Of a DNA stretch of 64,000 bases, positions 48,501-61,500 are shown piece by piece (the first letter of the stretch is position 1; each line of letters starts with the position of its first letter). Source of the stretch: Macropodus opercularis (lineage: Eukaryota; Chordata; Actinopteri; Anabantiformes; Osphronemidae); contig CM061098.1 of the NCBI GenBank assembly GCA_030770545.1, forward strand, positions 6,342,001 to 6,406,000, given 5' to 3'. The translations under genes and the position numbers were made by a program. The notes beneath the pieces are model-generated. The model had not been told where the DNA came from and searched no databases. It saw only the letters and a list, made by a program, of their open reading frames with translations.

Positions 48501-50375
48501 AAAGTGCTTTGAGTACCGATAGATAGAAACGCGCTATGCAAATGCAGACCATTTAGTCTCACCTCAACTGTCTTGATTTGCCTCTGTCTCACAATATATA
48601 AACAATATACAAACATTGCATAGCTCTGTTTACTGTGTATTCCCATGCACTTGTGGTAGTGTTGATTTTGGGTTTTGTCTAGCAGCAGATGTACTGCCAG
48701 TTATAGCCATATTTCCAAAAGTTTTTTGACACATTGCCAAGTGTGAAATGCAGCAAACTTTCACAATACAATTCCTGTTTTGCTGTTTGTAGTTACAGTC
48801 TAGTATGACATGAATACATCATAACACACCCAGAACCATGGAGGGTAATTACCACAGTATAAATAGTATGTAGTGTAATAGAAAATCTCTCACAGCTGAT
48901 TAATCTGGATCTTATGGTATAAAATGTCAAACGCCCACTCAAAACCAACATGGATATATATTTGTTGTGTATCATACACCAACAGTTGTGGTGGTACTAT
49001 TAAAACCCATTGAGGATAAACAAGAAGCATAAAACTAGAGGATAACAAATCACTCACATCCTAAACGCAGGTCACGGGTTGTGCATGTGTTTAGGGTGTC
49101 TGCAGCAGATAAACAACACTGAAGTTGCAGACTCTGCTACCTCATATGATTGTATCAAGGGGAAATTTAAGTTTGCCTTAAAATAGATTTCATCTGATCC
49201 TCATTGTGACACAAACCCAGGTGGTGATTAGAAGTGGGACACAAAAAATAAATTCTTCTGATGCTCCATAATCTTGCATAACCTTTGCACTGCTTCCCCT
49301 TTTGACACAAGTATTTGCCCACTGTTTTTATGTTATGCATGGACATCTGGAAAAGCTTAGCTGCATTTTGTTCTTTCCACAGTCACCGTAATCATATCCA
49401 CAGACACAAACACCTTCTTTACATTAGACGACCTGGGATTATGATTTAAAGCTTCCTGGTTACGGTTAGTAAAGGTCTATAGATGTTGTTTAACTAAATA
49501 GTCAGCCTTAGCCCGAGAATATGTGAGGTAGTGTTTTATGTCTCTAGCGTGCTTTAATGAGAGGCTGTGCGTACTCTAGCGCTGTACTTTGGACCTTTAA
49601 CACAGCATCTGAATGGGGCTCACAACAATACTGTATATATGCATGCTGGTACCAGAGAACAGCCAGCACCAATACTAGCAACAATACATCAAAGTTTAGT
49701 ATGGAATAATAGCGCTGCTGACAGCTCTCATAAAATCAACTCCAAGCAGATGATTTCTTTGCCAGATAGCTGCTCTGATCTGGGCCTCGTGCCCCACTCA
49801 CACTCACAACTGCTTACCTGTTCAACCCTGACCTAACATTGGCACCTTCTGTGTATTTGTGTATCTAAGCCAGCTGCTACTGTTTTTATTCTGCATGTCC
49901 CTAGGTGGAGACTTGAAGGGTGTCTCCATGGTGGAACATTTCGAGGCTTTGATATCTATTAAAGGGCTCTAAAAGACACAAATGTTTTGAGAATAAGGAC
50001 TGTTTATATACTAGGCGTAAGAGTTACACAGGGAGGAAGAGCGATCAGCCTGGGATGAATTATGGATACCCCATGTCTAAAGCTGGAGCCCACTCCTGAG
50101 CCAGAGTGCTTTTCAAGGATGGGTAATTGAAGTACGCTGCTAAAGGATGCTAATATTACATAGAGAAGGCCACAGTAGCTCTTTTAGTGACTGAGTGAAT
50201 ATTGTAAGATGCATTATGTTGTTGAGGTGAATTGCCTGTTGCGCTAGGACTTCTTGCCAATATGCATATACGTCCATAAATACAGACACAGCCTAATTCA
50301 CACTTCCCAACACTGCATCGGTCAGATTCAGATCTATATTCATTGCTTCCTGCATGTGCGTGCACAGACGCGCAG

Positions 50376-50449
<74 letters not shown>

Positions 50450-52350
50450 ACCCTCTGTGTATCTCATCTTTTTTCAGACACACATGTACACACACAGATG
50501 CCTGAGAGAGATAAAGCCTGCTGAACTGGAAAAGCGTTTGTCTCAAGATGAAAGGCTTCACACCCACTGCCTACATGCAGAGCCTCTTCCGACACCTTCC
50601 CGCGACAGCGCATACTGTAGCAGAGGCTTGTGCTACGCAGACACACTCCAGCTAGCATCCCTCCCCACACCCATCAACGCCGCAACACACTTGCATCCCT
50701 TCCTCTCTTTCACTCCCTTTCTGTCTCTTCCTCTCTGTCAATGGAGCTCTGATACTACAGTAGCAGCCAGGGAACAGAGAGGCACATAAGCGGCATGACT
50801 TGAACAATGTTGAGAGGGATAAGCTTGCATGAAAGCCCAAGGCAAAGCAACCGTCTTTTCCCTGTCGCCGGTGTACAGTAGCACAGTGGGCTTTCAGGCA
50901 TGGAGCATGCTTAGCCTCACACAGGGTGTGAAAAACAACACTGACCATGATGCTAGATAATTGCTTCCCATTTACTCATGTGCACGGACAAAAATAGCAT
51001 GTCGCTGTAACGAATGTGCTGGGCAGCATGGGAGCTGTGAGTGCTGTGGCCACGGATCGATACATGGAGTGGACAGCATCCTGCAAGCGTAAAGTCTTCA
51101 TAGTGTCTGAACAACCACACTCAATACAGCAAAATGCAGTCTATACAGTATCTTAGTACATGGTATTTAAAAGGTTTCCAGTTTCTGCAAGATATTGTGT
51201 ATCTTGTTAGAGACTTTATTTTGTCAAAGTGTAGTCTAAGCAGAATATTTCCCATATACAGTATTCAGCATAAAGCTTCTGCCGTGTGTCTTCTAAGTCA
51301 GTCTAGTTGGTGGGCAGGTGATAAACCCAAGAATGGTCCAGACATTTACACAGGCCTAACTGTTGTTTTTTCTCACTGTAATGCTACCTGCATCACATCT
51401 GCAGACTGCCCTTCGGTCTCCAAACTAACCCCCACCCACCCACCCACCACATTTCTCAGAATACTTTTACTCATATGAAGCACGAGAGAGAATACACCCT
51501 GCATCCGTATAATCATCCTATATCAATATGTTGGTTCAAAAAATCAGACATTTAACATCCACACTGGAATAGATATGTAGTCCAACAATGGCTCTAGAGA
51601 TGCAGCACCACTTTACGTAAATTTACTGTGACAAGGCATCAAGACTGAACCCCTCCAGAGACGATCTCTGCGTCTGGGTTCTGTCTTTCCCCCTATCAAT
51701 GCGTACAACAATTACAGTCCTCATTATCATCACCACAGGAGGTACGCATGCATATATAGGTGCTGTGTCGCTCTGCTGCACAATCACAGTCATGTAATAA
51801 TAATACAGCGCTTGGGTCAGATGGAATACATCAAGCCATAAATTAATCAGCTTCACTCCACCTAACACATCGTATACCATGCATATCTTATATTTCATAA
51901 CAGCTTCTACTCTTCTGTGCAACCAGCCTATCTATCACTCAGAAATAGCTCCACACATGAATGTACATAAACATCAACCTCTCCATATAATACATCTAGG
52001 ACAAGCTTATATCAAGGTGAGGCATGGACGAAATTTATGCTAAAACCACATTCAAGTTTACCATAAAAGCCATACCAGTATAATAGCAGACACTATTACC
52101 ACTGCAGTGCAGTACTGTATACAGCCAGGTGCAGATATTCCTGCTTTTTAGAGCCCACACAAGGCTAACCATGCTGGGTAACTGATCAACTACAGCTGCC
52201 TGCACAAGCCCAAGGCAAACACAGAGAGAAATAGAAAGCAAAGGGAGACGGCTGGCGACAAGGCTGGCCGCTCCTGTACTCACCAGCACTGGCAGAACAC
52301 AGCAGAGACACCAAGAGCACAATCACCAGCGTCAGGATCTTCACATTCAT
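39548..52350 (-). CDS. apln: Apelin prepropeptide (77 aa, two coding exons)
   Basis: Coding exon 1 is 52350 down to 52284 (67 nt, donor GTGAGT). Coding exon 2 is 39714 down to 39548 (acceptor CTCTAG, stop TAG at 39550-39548). Together they give exactly 77 residues, the length of mammalian preproapelin. Residues 1-22 (MNVKILTLVIVLLVSLLCSASA) form a signal peptide closely resembling zebrafish apelin. The split glycine codon (residue 23) spans the intron. The C-terminus has a basic processing cluster K61-R64 followed by the conserved RLSHKGPMPF (68-77). Apelin is a secreted ligand of the G-protein-coupled receptor APJ (Aplnr), acting in angiogenesis, cardiovascular control and fluid balance. Apelin-13 corresponds to residues 65-77 and apelin-17 to 61-77. 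The gene is convergent with ocrl and the filament gene. Its first intron is 12.57 kb and contains repeats but no nested gene that I can support. Confidence 0.97.
47996..48034. repeat. Bulged inverted repeat in the apln intron
   Basis: Arms 47996-48013 and 48019-48034 pair over 16 bp with a 2-nt bulge (AT) in the left arm and a 5-nt spacer (CTACA). The core GCAGCTCAG pairs with CTGAGCTGC. Confidence 0.8.
48160..48373 (+). repeat. Teleost dispersed repeat (TTTATATAGCGCC type)
   Basis: Starts with a TTCAA-rich run, then CTTTATTTATATAGCGCC, CTCAAGGCACTTTACAAGTA, CCCAACAATTCCCACATA and GGAAAAACTCCC, a recognisable order of blocks in a repeat very common in percomorph and other teleost genomes. 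The copy stops just where the usual GGAAGAAACCT continuation would begin, immediately before the SINE at 48374. The family name is not assigned. Confidence 0.75.
48374..48555 (+). mobile_element. tRNA-derived SINE
   Basis: A ~182-bp element with a pol III A box (TGGCTCAGAGGTAGAGC, 48384-48400) and a B-box-like GGTGGTACGATTCCTG (48424-48439) about 25 bp on. A tRNA-unrelated body follows, ending in AAGTGCTTTGAG and CGCTATGCAAATGCAGACCA, close to the ending common in fish SINEs. It has diverged from consensus (for example, the usual ATATAAATGCAG is changed), so it is probably an old copy. It lies antisense to apln. Confidence 0.85.
50377..50440. repeat. Compound CA/CT microsatellite
   Basis: (CA)19 at 50377-50414 runs directly into (CT)13 at 50415-50440. 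It lies in the apln intron about 1.9 kb from coding exon 1. It accounts for the long Thr/His and Leu/Ser open frames here, which are not genes. Confidence 0.97.
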
Positions 52351-52404
52351 TTCTGCACTCCCCTCTGGCTCTCCGCTAGTCACTCGCTGATATACTGTAG
52401 TGGT

Positions 52405-52432
52405 TTGTGTGTGTGTGTGTGTGTGTGGATGG

Positions 52433-52472
<40 letters not shown>

Positions 52473-52512
52473 CAGAGCAGCTGAGCGAGCAAGAAAGAGA
52501 GAGAGAGAGAGA
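52405..52512. repeat. TG and GA microsatellites just upstream of apln
   Basis: A TG run (52405-52427) is followed by a GA run (52438-52468) and a second GA run (about 52495-52511). The nearest edge is 55 bp from the apelin start codon, so the repeats fall in the 5' UTR or core promoter. Confidence 0.95.
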
Positions 52513-55500
52513 CTATTTGCTCCCCTGTGTGTGTGTGTCAGAAGTGAGTGTGTCAGTTTGTGGGCATGTGCGTGTGTGATCCCTGACTGTGTCTGTGTAT
52601 TTGTCTAAATGCGTATTTGTATATCAGTGTGTGACAGCGCCACTCCGAGACTGAAGGCACGTCTTTATCTAAGCTCTCCCACGGAGGTGTGTGTTCTTTT
52701 TTCTGTCACTGAAACAGCAGCATGAGCCAAGTTCAGCTGTGAATGTGCTGGAAGTCAGCTTGCAGGTCTGCCTGTCGGTGTGTGTCTGAGTGTGAGTTAG
52801 ACTCCTGTTTGCCCTGCATAAAGAGACTAGTTGGTCATGTGGCTTATGTATCATTGACTCTCTGGGTCACAGAACCTCCCCCCCTGCCCCACCATCAGCC
52901 ACCCTCCACCCCTTTTCCTCAAACATGCAAGTGCGCACGGCTGAGAGAGAGGGAGGAGGGGGTGAGTAGGGAGATGAAGGGTGGGGGTGCATGCAGGTTT
53001 ATGATAATACCTAAACAGATGCTCTTGTTGAAAACTCTTTGAATTGCAAACAGGGCTACTTGCCAGGAACCCAGGAATCAAAATACCAGCTTATGAGGGG
53101 AAGTAGATGAAAGAAGGGAAGGTGTGAGATGAGGTTCATGCTTTCCTGCTTTTGTATCTGCACCAGCTGTATAGATCCTTCTTCCGTACAGTATTCTTTG
53201 CCCACAGTGGCGCTGGCAGCCCTGTCTCACTGAAGGTATGGCTTAAATCATTTGCACCATTTGAAGTTAGCGTCCGTGACACTGGGAGTAACCACAGGAA
53301 AAAACTTATCAGACCCTGCCTGATCCCATCGCTTGCACTGTTTGTTCCACCGCCCCTGAAGTCATTTGTTTTATTTTGTTATACAGATTATATTCTTTCA
53401 ATGAACAAAAGAAGCACAAAAACAACCACCCTACTTCGCTATAAAATAAGTCAACTTGTGTTTTTTTTATTTGTTTATCAGACAATAAACAGGAAAGTTG
53501 CATTTCTTGCCATGAATTGTGAGAACTGTACATTGGTACAACAAATTTTCTTATCGCGTTTAGCCATGAAGAAACATCAAGGCGACAAGTTTGTAAATTC
53601 CGTCGTGAGAAGAAAATCATTGGGAAGGACCATCAATTATTTGTGTTTTAAACAAAATATAAATAAAGAATGACCACCCTATCATTGTACAACTTGTTTT
53701 GTTTGACACAAGCGCAGAGACTGATCGGCTTCAAGAACTGTACAGACTTATATACGCTGAACTAGATATTGAACAATGTAAATCAATATAAACTTAACCA
53801 ACACAACTGTGAGATTAGTGTATTAATAAAGTGAAATACTGTTTACATGACGCCAGTTCTTTTTTGGGCCCATAGATTTAAGTCCCCAAAGGAGTTCAGT
53901 GACATGTGATGAATGGACTCCCCCCTGCTGTGGTCTTCCAGACAACTGCTTTTTTATGTGTTGTCACTAAACAGTCACTTTAGTGGTGTGGACCTGAGAA
54001 GTGGGGCCCTGTGACCCTCAGCTCTGCAGCTCCCGCTTCACACAGCCCAGCCATTGTCTCTCTAAGGTCCCAGGTCCCTGAGGGCAACATGTCTGTGCCA
54101 CCCACTTAAGTGCCAACAACAAGAGCACCTTCCATTTTTACATACAACTCTTGAAGCCTTCACTTCATGTGTAGCAATGCTCTCACCTCGGGGGTGGTCA
54201 TGCCCCAGGGCCCAAAGATGCTTATCCAAGCTTGTCCTTTTTATAGCTGAAAGATAATTCACCCAAGTGCCTTTAAAAGAGTCTGTTCACAGCATTTTCT
54301 CAGAGGTGCTCACTGATCACTGACAGAGAGCATGGGCAATTTTTTGTTCCAGTTGTAAGGAGAGATAGTGAGGATTATAGCACCATTACCAGCCCACTTA
54401 GTAGTTAGAAGTAATTTAAAATTCAATTTATTCCAACATTCAGGAATAATTGCAAAGCAATGTGGGATGCAGTAACTGCCTGCAGAGCAATTTCAAATTA
54501 AAAGAGTTAAGGTTCATGAGGTAGCTATCAAAATGGAGGCAAGTACTGTATAGTCATTAAATGTCTGTATATGGATAAGAATGTGAGACATTGTAAAGTT
54601 GGCAGTATGGACTTTGAAATTTGCTCTCTATTAGCTTTAATAGTCTTAGCTGCAAGCAAAGTCTGTAATGAAAATGTAACAGATGGTGTTTCCTCAGAAT
54701 TGATCAGTGGACTCTGTGCCATGATGTCAGTGTAAGCCGGTGGAGGATTGCTTTTTACATGAAGGGATGTGGAGAGAGACCTGGCAACACAGCACAGCAA
54801 AACAGCCACATGTGTGTCAACACAGGAAGCACTTGGTTGTTTACAGGAAGTGTTTGATGGAGGAATGCAGCGTAACTCTGGATGCAGTCACTGATGACGA
54901 CTTTTCCTGATTCCTGAGTTTTTAATAACAAGCAGACATTCCTAAGATACGTGTGGCACTGATGATGAGAAGGGTACTTCCTCTTAAACACAGTCTTATT
55001 TGTTTCTGACTGTGCTGCTAGAATGGTCAACAGGTGCCCTCTCAGCTGTGGCTAAATTGGTCCTCCAGTCTCAGAGCTGACATTTGCTGCATTATTTACT
55101 GTATTCACAAATAATGGGTTTCCTGTTTACCATCCGTTGCTATATGAAGTTCTTGATTTGTGAAATACTAATGAAGTGTGCGGATGTTTGTTTGTATTTT
55201 TGTTTTGCTGGCTTGTGTTGTTGTTATTTATGTGCAAAAGAATGCCACACTTCCATGTCCGCTTCCACTTCCATCTGTCAGATACAGTGCACCTTTATTG
55301 AAATGGAAAACAAATTACACCTTCATCAAGAGTCACAGTCTGTAGCTTTAGAATGTCAACGTGAGATCAGGTCATGGTTGCTAATTAGCTTCTCCAGAGA
55401 CATCAGCAATGAACAACGTGTGACATTTTCATTAGGAGAGTTCAAAGTGTGCGGTATATTAAAGAGATGAGGAGTGTTTTACTCGTCTGAAGATTTAAGC

Positions 55501-58500
55501 AAATGTGATCCTCCCCTCAGGCGCCCTCTGCCTTAGTGTCCAAAATCAGAGGCTCAGTGGATTAACTTATCTGCCTTTAATCATGACATTATCAGCAGTT
55601 TTGCAAAATTAGCTAAGAAAAGTCTTGGACTTGCCAAGTCCCCTGGAAGACAAGGCAAAATTTTCTGCCAGTCTCTCTCATTCTGTTTTATTGCCTCAGA
55701 GCAGCCACACATAAACAAGCAACAAATTTCTTACATTTTAATCTTGCTCGACTGGAGTTTCTAGTAATCGTGACAAGACAAAAGAGTACTGCCATTGCCC
55801 CTGAAATGTAGCACTTAACAATTATCTCAAACCGTGTATGCAAATCCATTTTAAAGAAAAGATAATAGAGACAGATAACCTAGCAAATTATTGTCTTTTT
55901 ATGTTTTCAGAAGGAAATGATGACAGATATGAGGCCTGTTTATCCCCAAAGTTGGACACCAGCTGGTGTTTCTCTCTTATGTCGGACAGTCTCTGAACTA
56001 ATGAACTGAGAATAACCACAAACCCTTGACATAATTTTTCTGTTCTAGAAAATGTAATAATTTTACGTAAAAGTAGTGACGTAAATACAAATTAATCTCC
56101 CATTATTTTACCCAAGTGACAGATTTATCAGGAGTTGTCAAATTTTTAATCCAAAATAACCAAATAAAGATGATTATATTTTTTATCATGAGCTTCCAAA
56201 AAGTTTTCACTGTTCCCGGACCAGACAAATGATCCACTGGGACCTAACGCTGTGTTTTTGTCTCTAAGTCTGTCCAATATGGCTTATAAAGCTTTGAAAA
56301 CAAAATTGCCCACTGTCTGGAGAAAGATGGATTGTGAAATGACAACTTAGTGTAACCGCCTACAGATAAAAAGCCAACTTTATTTCTGGGAAGCATTTTT
56401 CGCTAATAGACTCATTATTCATAATATCCCTGTTAGGGGCAGGCATGAAGAGTGGATTTTTATCCTGTGATGTTCCACCTGCAGGACGTGCCTTTTTAAA
56501 GAATTCCACTCAAATCACACATCAGGTCTCCAAATCGTGAAACTGTTTTGTACAGGATTACACATTTGTCTTTGTGGTCTGCAGCAAAGGCTGGATCTCA
56601 CTCAAAGAGCTCATTCAAAACATGCTTTGCACCCCTATATGCCTGTCAAAGCCAGATTCTAGACAGATATTGTAAAACAACAAATAAGGGACGTCTTTTG
56701 AATGCTCTGTCCGAGTACCGAGTGTATCAGTAATAATAATCTACTGGGGGCTGTTTTCCAGGTGGCAGGTGATACTAGCCCAGCTTCTGACATCACCCTC
56801 AGAGCTCTATGTTTCACTGCTAGTGTTGAATACCTCTTCGGTACTTTCTTAAGTTTGACTGCTTACCTTTAACTTTGCCGCCCTTTGTGTATTGGTCCGT
56901 GGTGCAAAGCAGGGAATCTGTGGCGGTGTGCCAGATTTTCACATGCTCCTATGCACAAACAGTAAAAATACCAATCTCCTGGTCCCTGAGTGCAGTATTT
57001 CTTTCCTTGGGGAAGACTTGATGATCATCCACCCTTTCTTTGTTGTAATAGAGGATGAGAGTCAAAACAAGCTAAATAGAGGAGGTGTTGTATCCAAAGT
57101 GTGTAACTTCTCTCTTGTCCTCATACATTGGTGTAGTTATCAGAAGTTTGATCTGTCTGAACAGTGGCATGTAGTTTGGAAATGGCTGATTTGTTCCTTA
57201 TGGACAATGGGTTTTTTTAAGTGCCAGTGAACGAACATGCTTCTGCTTGGTCTTACATACAGCGAGATGGAGAAATCTGGCTGGACAGATGAGAGATAAG
57301 GAAATGTTTTCTGGGGGAGAAGACAGATTCTGAAAAACAGACATGAGGCGTCTTTAAACGCTCACAATGCTTGAGTCTGTACATTGAAGTGAAGAAGATC
57401 AATGTGTGCCTGAAACCAATTCACTGAACCTCTCACTACATTCACAAATTTCTTCCGCCACGATACAAATTTCAGGATGTTTAAATGACCTGAGAAAACG
57501 GTGCACTGAAGAACCAGACCTCTGAAGTTCTTCCCTCACAGAGGACAATCATACACTCACAGAAATGCATGTGGGTTAGCAGTGATATTCAGTTTTGTTG
57601 TTTTTACCAAATCCCATAAAAAGGCAAAAATCTTTCATGTTCCAGTGCAGCTTGTTCTGTCTGTGGCTATCAGCCCTCGGGTTTCTACTGCAGATATAAA
57701 TCTTTTTAAGCACAGCTCATGGACTTTCATACACCCCTATTTTTACAAAAGCTACCTGTAAATAGGTTTTTAAAGCACCTGGGAAATTGCGTTTTTAGCC
57801 GTGTTACTCAAATGGGAGTGGGTTGTGTTTTTGATGTACATTTAAAACTGAATTTAATGCAAAAGCATCTGATTCCAGTGTACAGATGGAATTAATTTGA
57901 TAGCCGAATGAGAGCTAGTGTAATGCTTCTTAAGCCTGGAAGACTGTGGAATGGCATATCGTTATTATTATCGAGTATAAAGTTATTGAAATGACTGACA
58001 CTTTCATGTGAGAAGTAAGGTTGCTAAAAGAACAGAGAAGGGAAACTCTGGCAATGTTTTGAAGTCACTGTTCTTTTGTCTCTTATCTATCTGTAAAATT
58101 TCTCTTTGATGCCTTGTCACCTTCCCCCATTATGAATTCTCTTTGCTCTTTCTGGGAAGAAAAACTCCACAATAGTCATTTCAAAATTTCCCTTTTTATT
58201 TTTCTGATATGTGCAATCAAAGTAAATTATTCATGGTCATAGACTATAAAGTTTAAACCGATCTGGTGACTATTTCCCCAGCTGCCATTGTTATGAACAA
58301 AAAGAGGAAAAGGGCAAGAAAAGGCAACTTCATTAATGACACATTATGTTTTATGGAGACTTGGACCTTTAAGTATTCTGAACATAATTTGTTTCTGTTT
58401 TATGTGAGCCAACTCGGTCCCCACCTGCCACAGCTGGGGTAGATGAAGGGCATTTCTCGACATGAGCTTAGAGAGCCATTAAGCAGGCTTTTATACGTAC

Positions 58501-61500
58501 CTCAATGAAATGCAGGTGGAGAGACCTTGGTGTTCATATTTCTTAAATTCTTTTCTGTATTATTTGGTTTGCTCTTTTGACAAATAGCGGGGAATTATAT
58601 TCCTGAGCAGCATTGAAAAATTGATTGGAAAAGGAAAAGACTAACTGATTCTCCAACAATGTTCAATTGCTTTTGAAAAAAAAAGAAATATGGTCGTTTC
58701 TTTGTGCTTTGACTTTTTAAAAGAAGTTAAATACGACTCTGAAAAGAGTTTGAAAAAAGAAAAGAGACAAGAAAGACAAAAAAGGAAAACTAAGTAAGCG
58801 AAGGGTATGCTGCCCTTTGTACTTTTTGTTGGCAGCACTTGATGAATGGACGTCTCTGAAGGAACCGCTTCTTCTCACAGGGAACGCCCTACTTCTTTCA
58901 GTTACGTAGCAACTAGACATTTGGTGTTAGGAATTGTATTTCACATTTTTATCTATGAATGCACACAGCCATATATCTAAAGCAGACTTGTGTTCCATTA
59001 AAGAAGAGGGATAACATTTTCTTTACTCTTTCTGCCTTAACTCTCAAGCTTATGTTTGGGGTCAATTGAACAGTTCCTGCTATTTGGTTTCACTAACTGC
59101 CAGACATTGTTTTTCTGGCATTCGATCTGACACAGCACAATAAATGGCTAATGCCTCAGTATAAGGTCTCCCCAACAACATTCAAAACACATGTATACAC
59201 AGCTCTTCTCAAGCATATCAACATTGGGAGGTTGGAGCCTTTCACACAAGTGCCAAAGCCTTTTAGCACAGTGATGTCAACACGTAGCTGTATGCAATTA
59301 ACAGATCTTTACCATCGCAAATCACTAAACTCTAGTTTGAGAAACAGGGACGTTTTTTTTGCTGCATTCAACTGGCTTCACAGTGCCTGTGTTCAGTTAT
59401 TTATTGCATCACAATCACATGCTCATCTCCAAAGACTTAAAGACTGACTTTGTAGGAAAAGGTGTATTTAGAAAATGCAAGCTGAAACAAACAAAGTTAG
59501 CAAGTTGAGGTAGAAATTAAAGCACTTTAAAGTCGTAAAGAAATATTACCTGCAGCTAACTGGAGATGCACAATGAAGTGAATGGCAAATTAAAAGCACA
59601 CATTACTCAAGTTAAAAAAATGTGTTTCAGTTGTTGCCCCTGATATTGACTAAAATCCCAGCAATGGGCTGTGGAGGTTGAATGGGTTTAGTGCTGGAGA
59701 TAAAAGTTGGCAGATCTTTCTTTTAATCATGTGGTCTTAACTGGGTTTGTTATGTTGTAAATTTATTCTGTAACATTTCTTTTGGATCACTATTTGTGGT
59801 TGAGTGGTTTAGTATTTGCATGTCTGGATTTCAACACCACCACCAAAGCGCTCTGACAGCTCAACAACCAGAGGAGGTGGCGAAGTGAGTCAGTTACCCT
59901 GGGAAAGCAGTGACTGATGCTCAGCGGGCTGAGGTGACCAGCATGGCAGGAAATTCCCCCTGATCGCCACTCCAACTGGGTTAATGGGAGCAGGTGGCTG
60001 AAGCATTTTCCCCCGCTTGTCGTGGTGTTTGTGATAAAATAAATAGTCAGACACCTTTGTGCCTGCACATTCTCTATCTGCTCTGTGATATGGAACGCTG
60101 TTCAGCTCAGATAGTATGGTCCTTGCTGATGCTGAAAAGAAAATTACAGGAGACATGTTTAGAAATTATGTGGGTAAACTATGCATAAAACATCAACATT
60201 TTTAGACTTGTAGTGGCAGCATGAGCTAAGCAAATATTAAGACTGAGGGGAAACAGATTTGTGAGGTGAAGAACAAATGACATCAATTCAAGAATTTTGG
60301 ACAAATGTCCCTTTGAGATATCACTGAAGTGTGTGAAATAGACTCCATTTTGTGGTTTTGTGATGCATTCTCATCCCTTATAAAGTCGCTTTCACACTCT
60401 GCCTGCCTTGGCAGCAGTTGCTGTGCGCCTCTGTGGGTTGCGAGAATTATTTGTTTGTTGCACATGAAGGAAACGGGCCGAGCTGTTTTCTGCAGATGTT
60501 TATTTATCATGGTACGGCTTCAGAAAAAGTCAGAGAGAGACCGCCCTCTCTCTGGTTGGCAGTTTGTAAATTAAGGGATTTATTTGGTTTGGCAAGATCG
60601 CATGCATTACATATTTGGAGCAATCAAATCAGCAATTATGTGGTTTCAGATTTCATGTTTACATCAAGGTCAACTGTCCTCAGAGGATCTGGATTTATTG
60701 TCTGTAGTACAAGGCAAATTGTCTAGCATCAGTTTGTCCATGAGTACAAAACAACAATTTGTTGACAAGTTATTTATAATATCAAAGTGAGTAAAGTCTT
60801 AAGTGATCACAGAGTTTTAATAGTAATAATAATAATACAATCATTTTATTACGAAACAGCCTTAGGCAGTGGAAAATGTCTCATACCCAGTTCTATGAGT
60901 GTCCGACTGCAGTTAATGATTTTCACTTTGTGGAAACTCTGAAGCAGCAGTGAATAACAAATCAACTTAATAGCAGGAGATGTACGGTAATATATGAGAT
61001 TACTTGTATAAGATGTAATTTGCATTTTCTTTACAGTAAAACATGGACAGTGTTTCTTTAAATGCACCCAGACACCTCTAAACCTTCTGAGAGGAGTAAT
61101 TATGAAACAGGATCCTTCTCGCTGGTGTCTATTTTCATCTGACTTGCTGATGTTAACACGTTGAGTTTCTGGCCCATAACACAACATCATTTAGATGAGT
61201 CGCTGACCATTTTGGTTGTGTGCCGGCACAAGCACAAGGATGCAAATGTTGTGCAAGCAGGTAATGCAGTCATTTCCTGTTGATTGCAGAGTGCAGACAT
61301 GCAGATGTGTTGTGTGTACAAGCCTGGAAACACAAAGAAGAAAAAGAAAACAACAAGATTAAGAAACATGATCATGTATATAAGAAAGCTGACCATGCTA
61401 ACTGTTTCCAGTCATGTTTGTACAAATAGAAACATTTTTGCGGTCCAAAAACCATGCAAGAGTTGAGAAGCAGAAGGCTGTTCATTGCAAATTGCATTTT

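Larger units (their letters stand above)
39715..52283 (-). other. apln: apln intron 1 (12.57 kb)
   Basis: GTGAGT...CTAG intron separating the signal-peptide exon from the peptide exon. It holds a teleost dispersed repeat followed by a tRNA-derived SINE (48.16-48.56 kb), a bulged hairpin at 47996-48034, a G-rich patch near 44.82 kb, and a CA/CT microsatellite at 50377-50440. The rest looks like unique AT-rich DNA without genes. Confidence 0.85.

Noticed and set aside
50254..50789. Overlapping open frames with long His/Thr and Leu/Ser repeats
   Set aside because: They are translations of the CA/CT microsatellite and its flanks inside the apelin intron.
53152..53673. 173-codon open frame, the longest in the window
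   Set aside because: It starts at TTG rather than ATG, has low-complexity AT-rich composition and no recognisable domain, splice context or transposon motif. A frame of this length is plausible by chance in 64 kb of vertebrate DNA.
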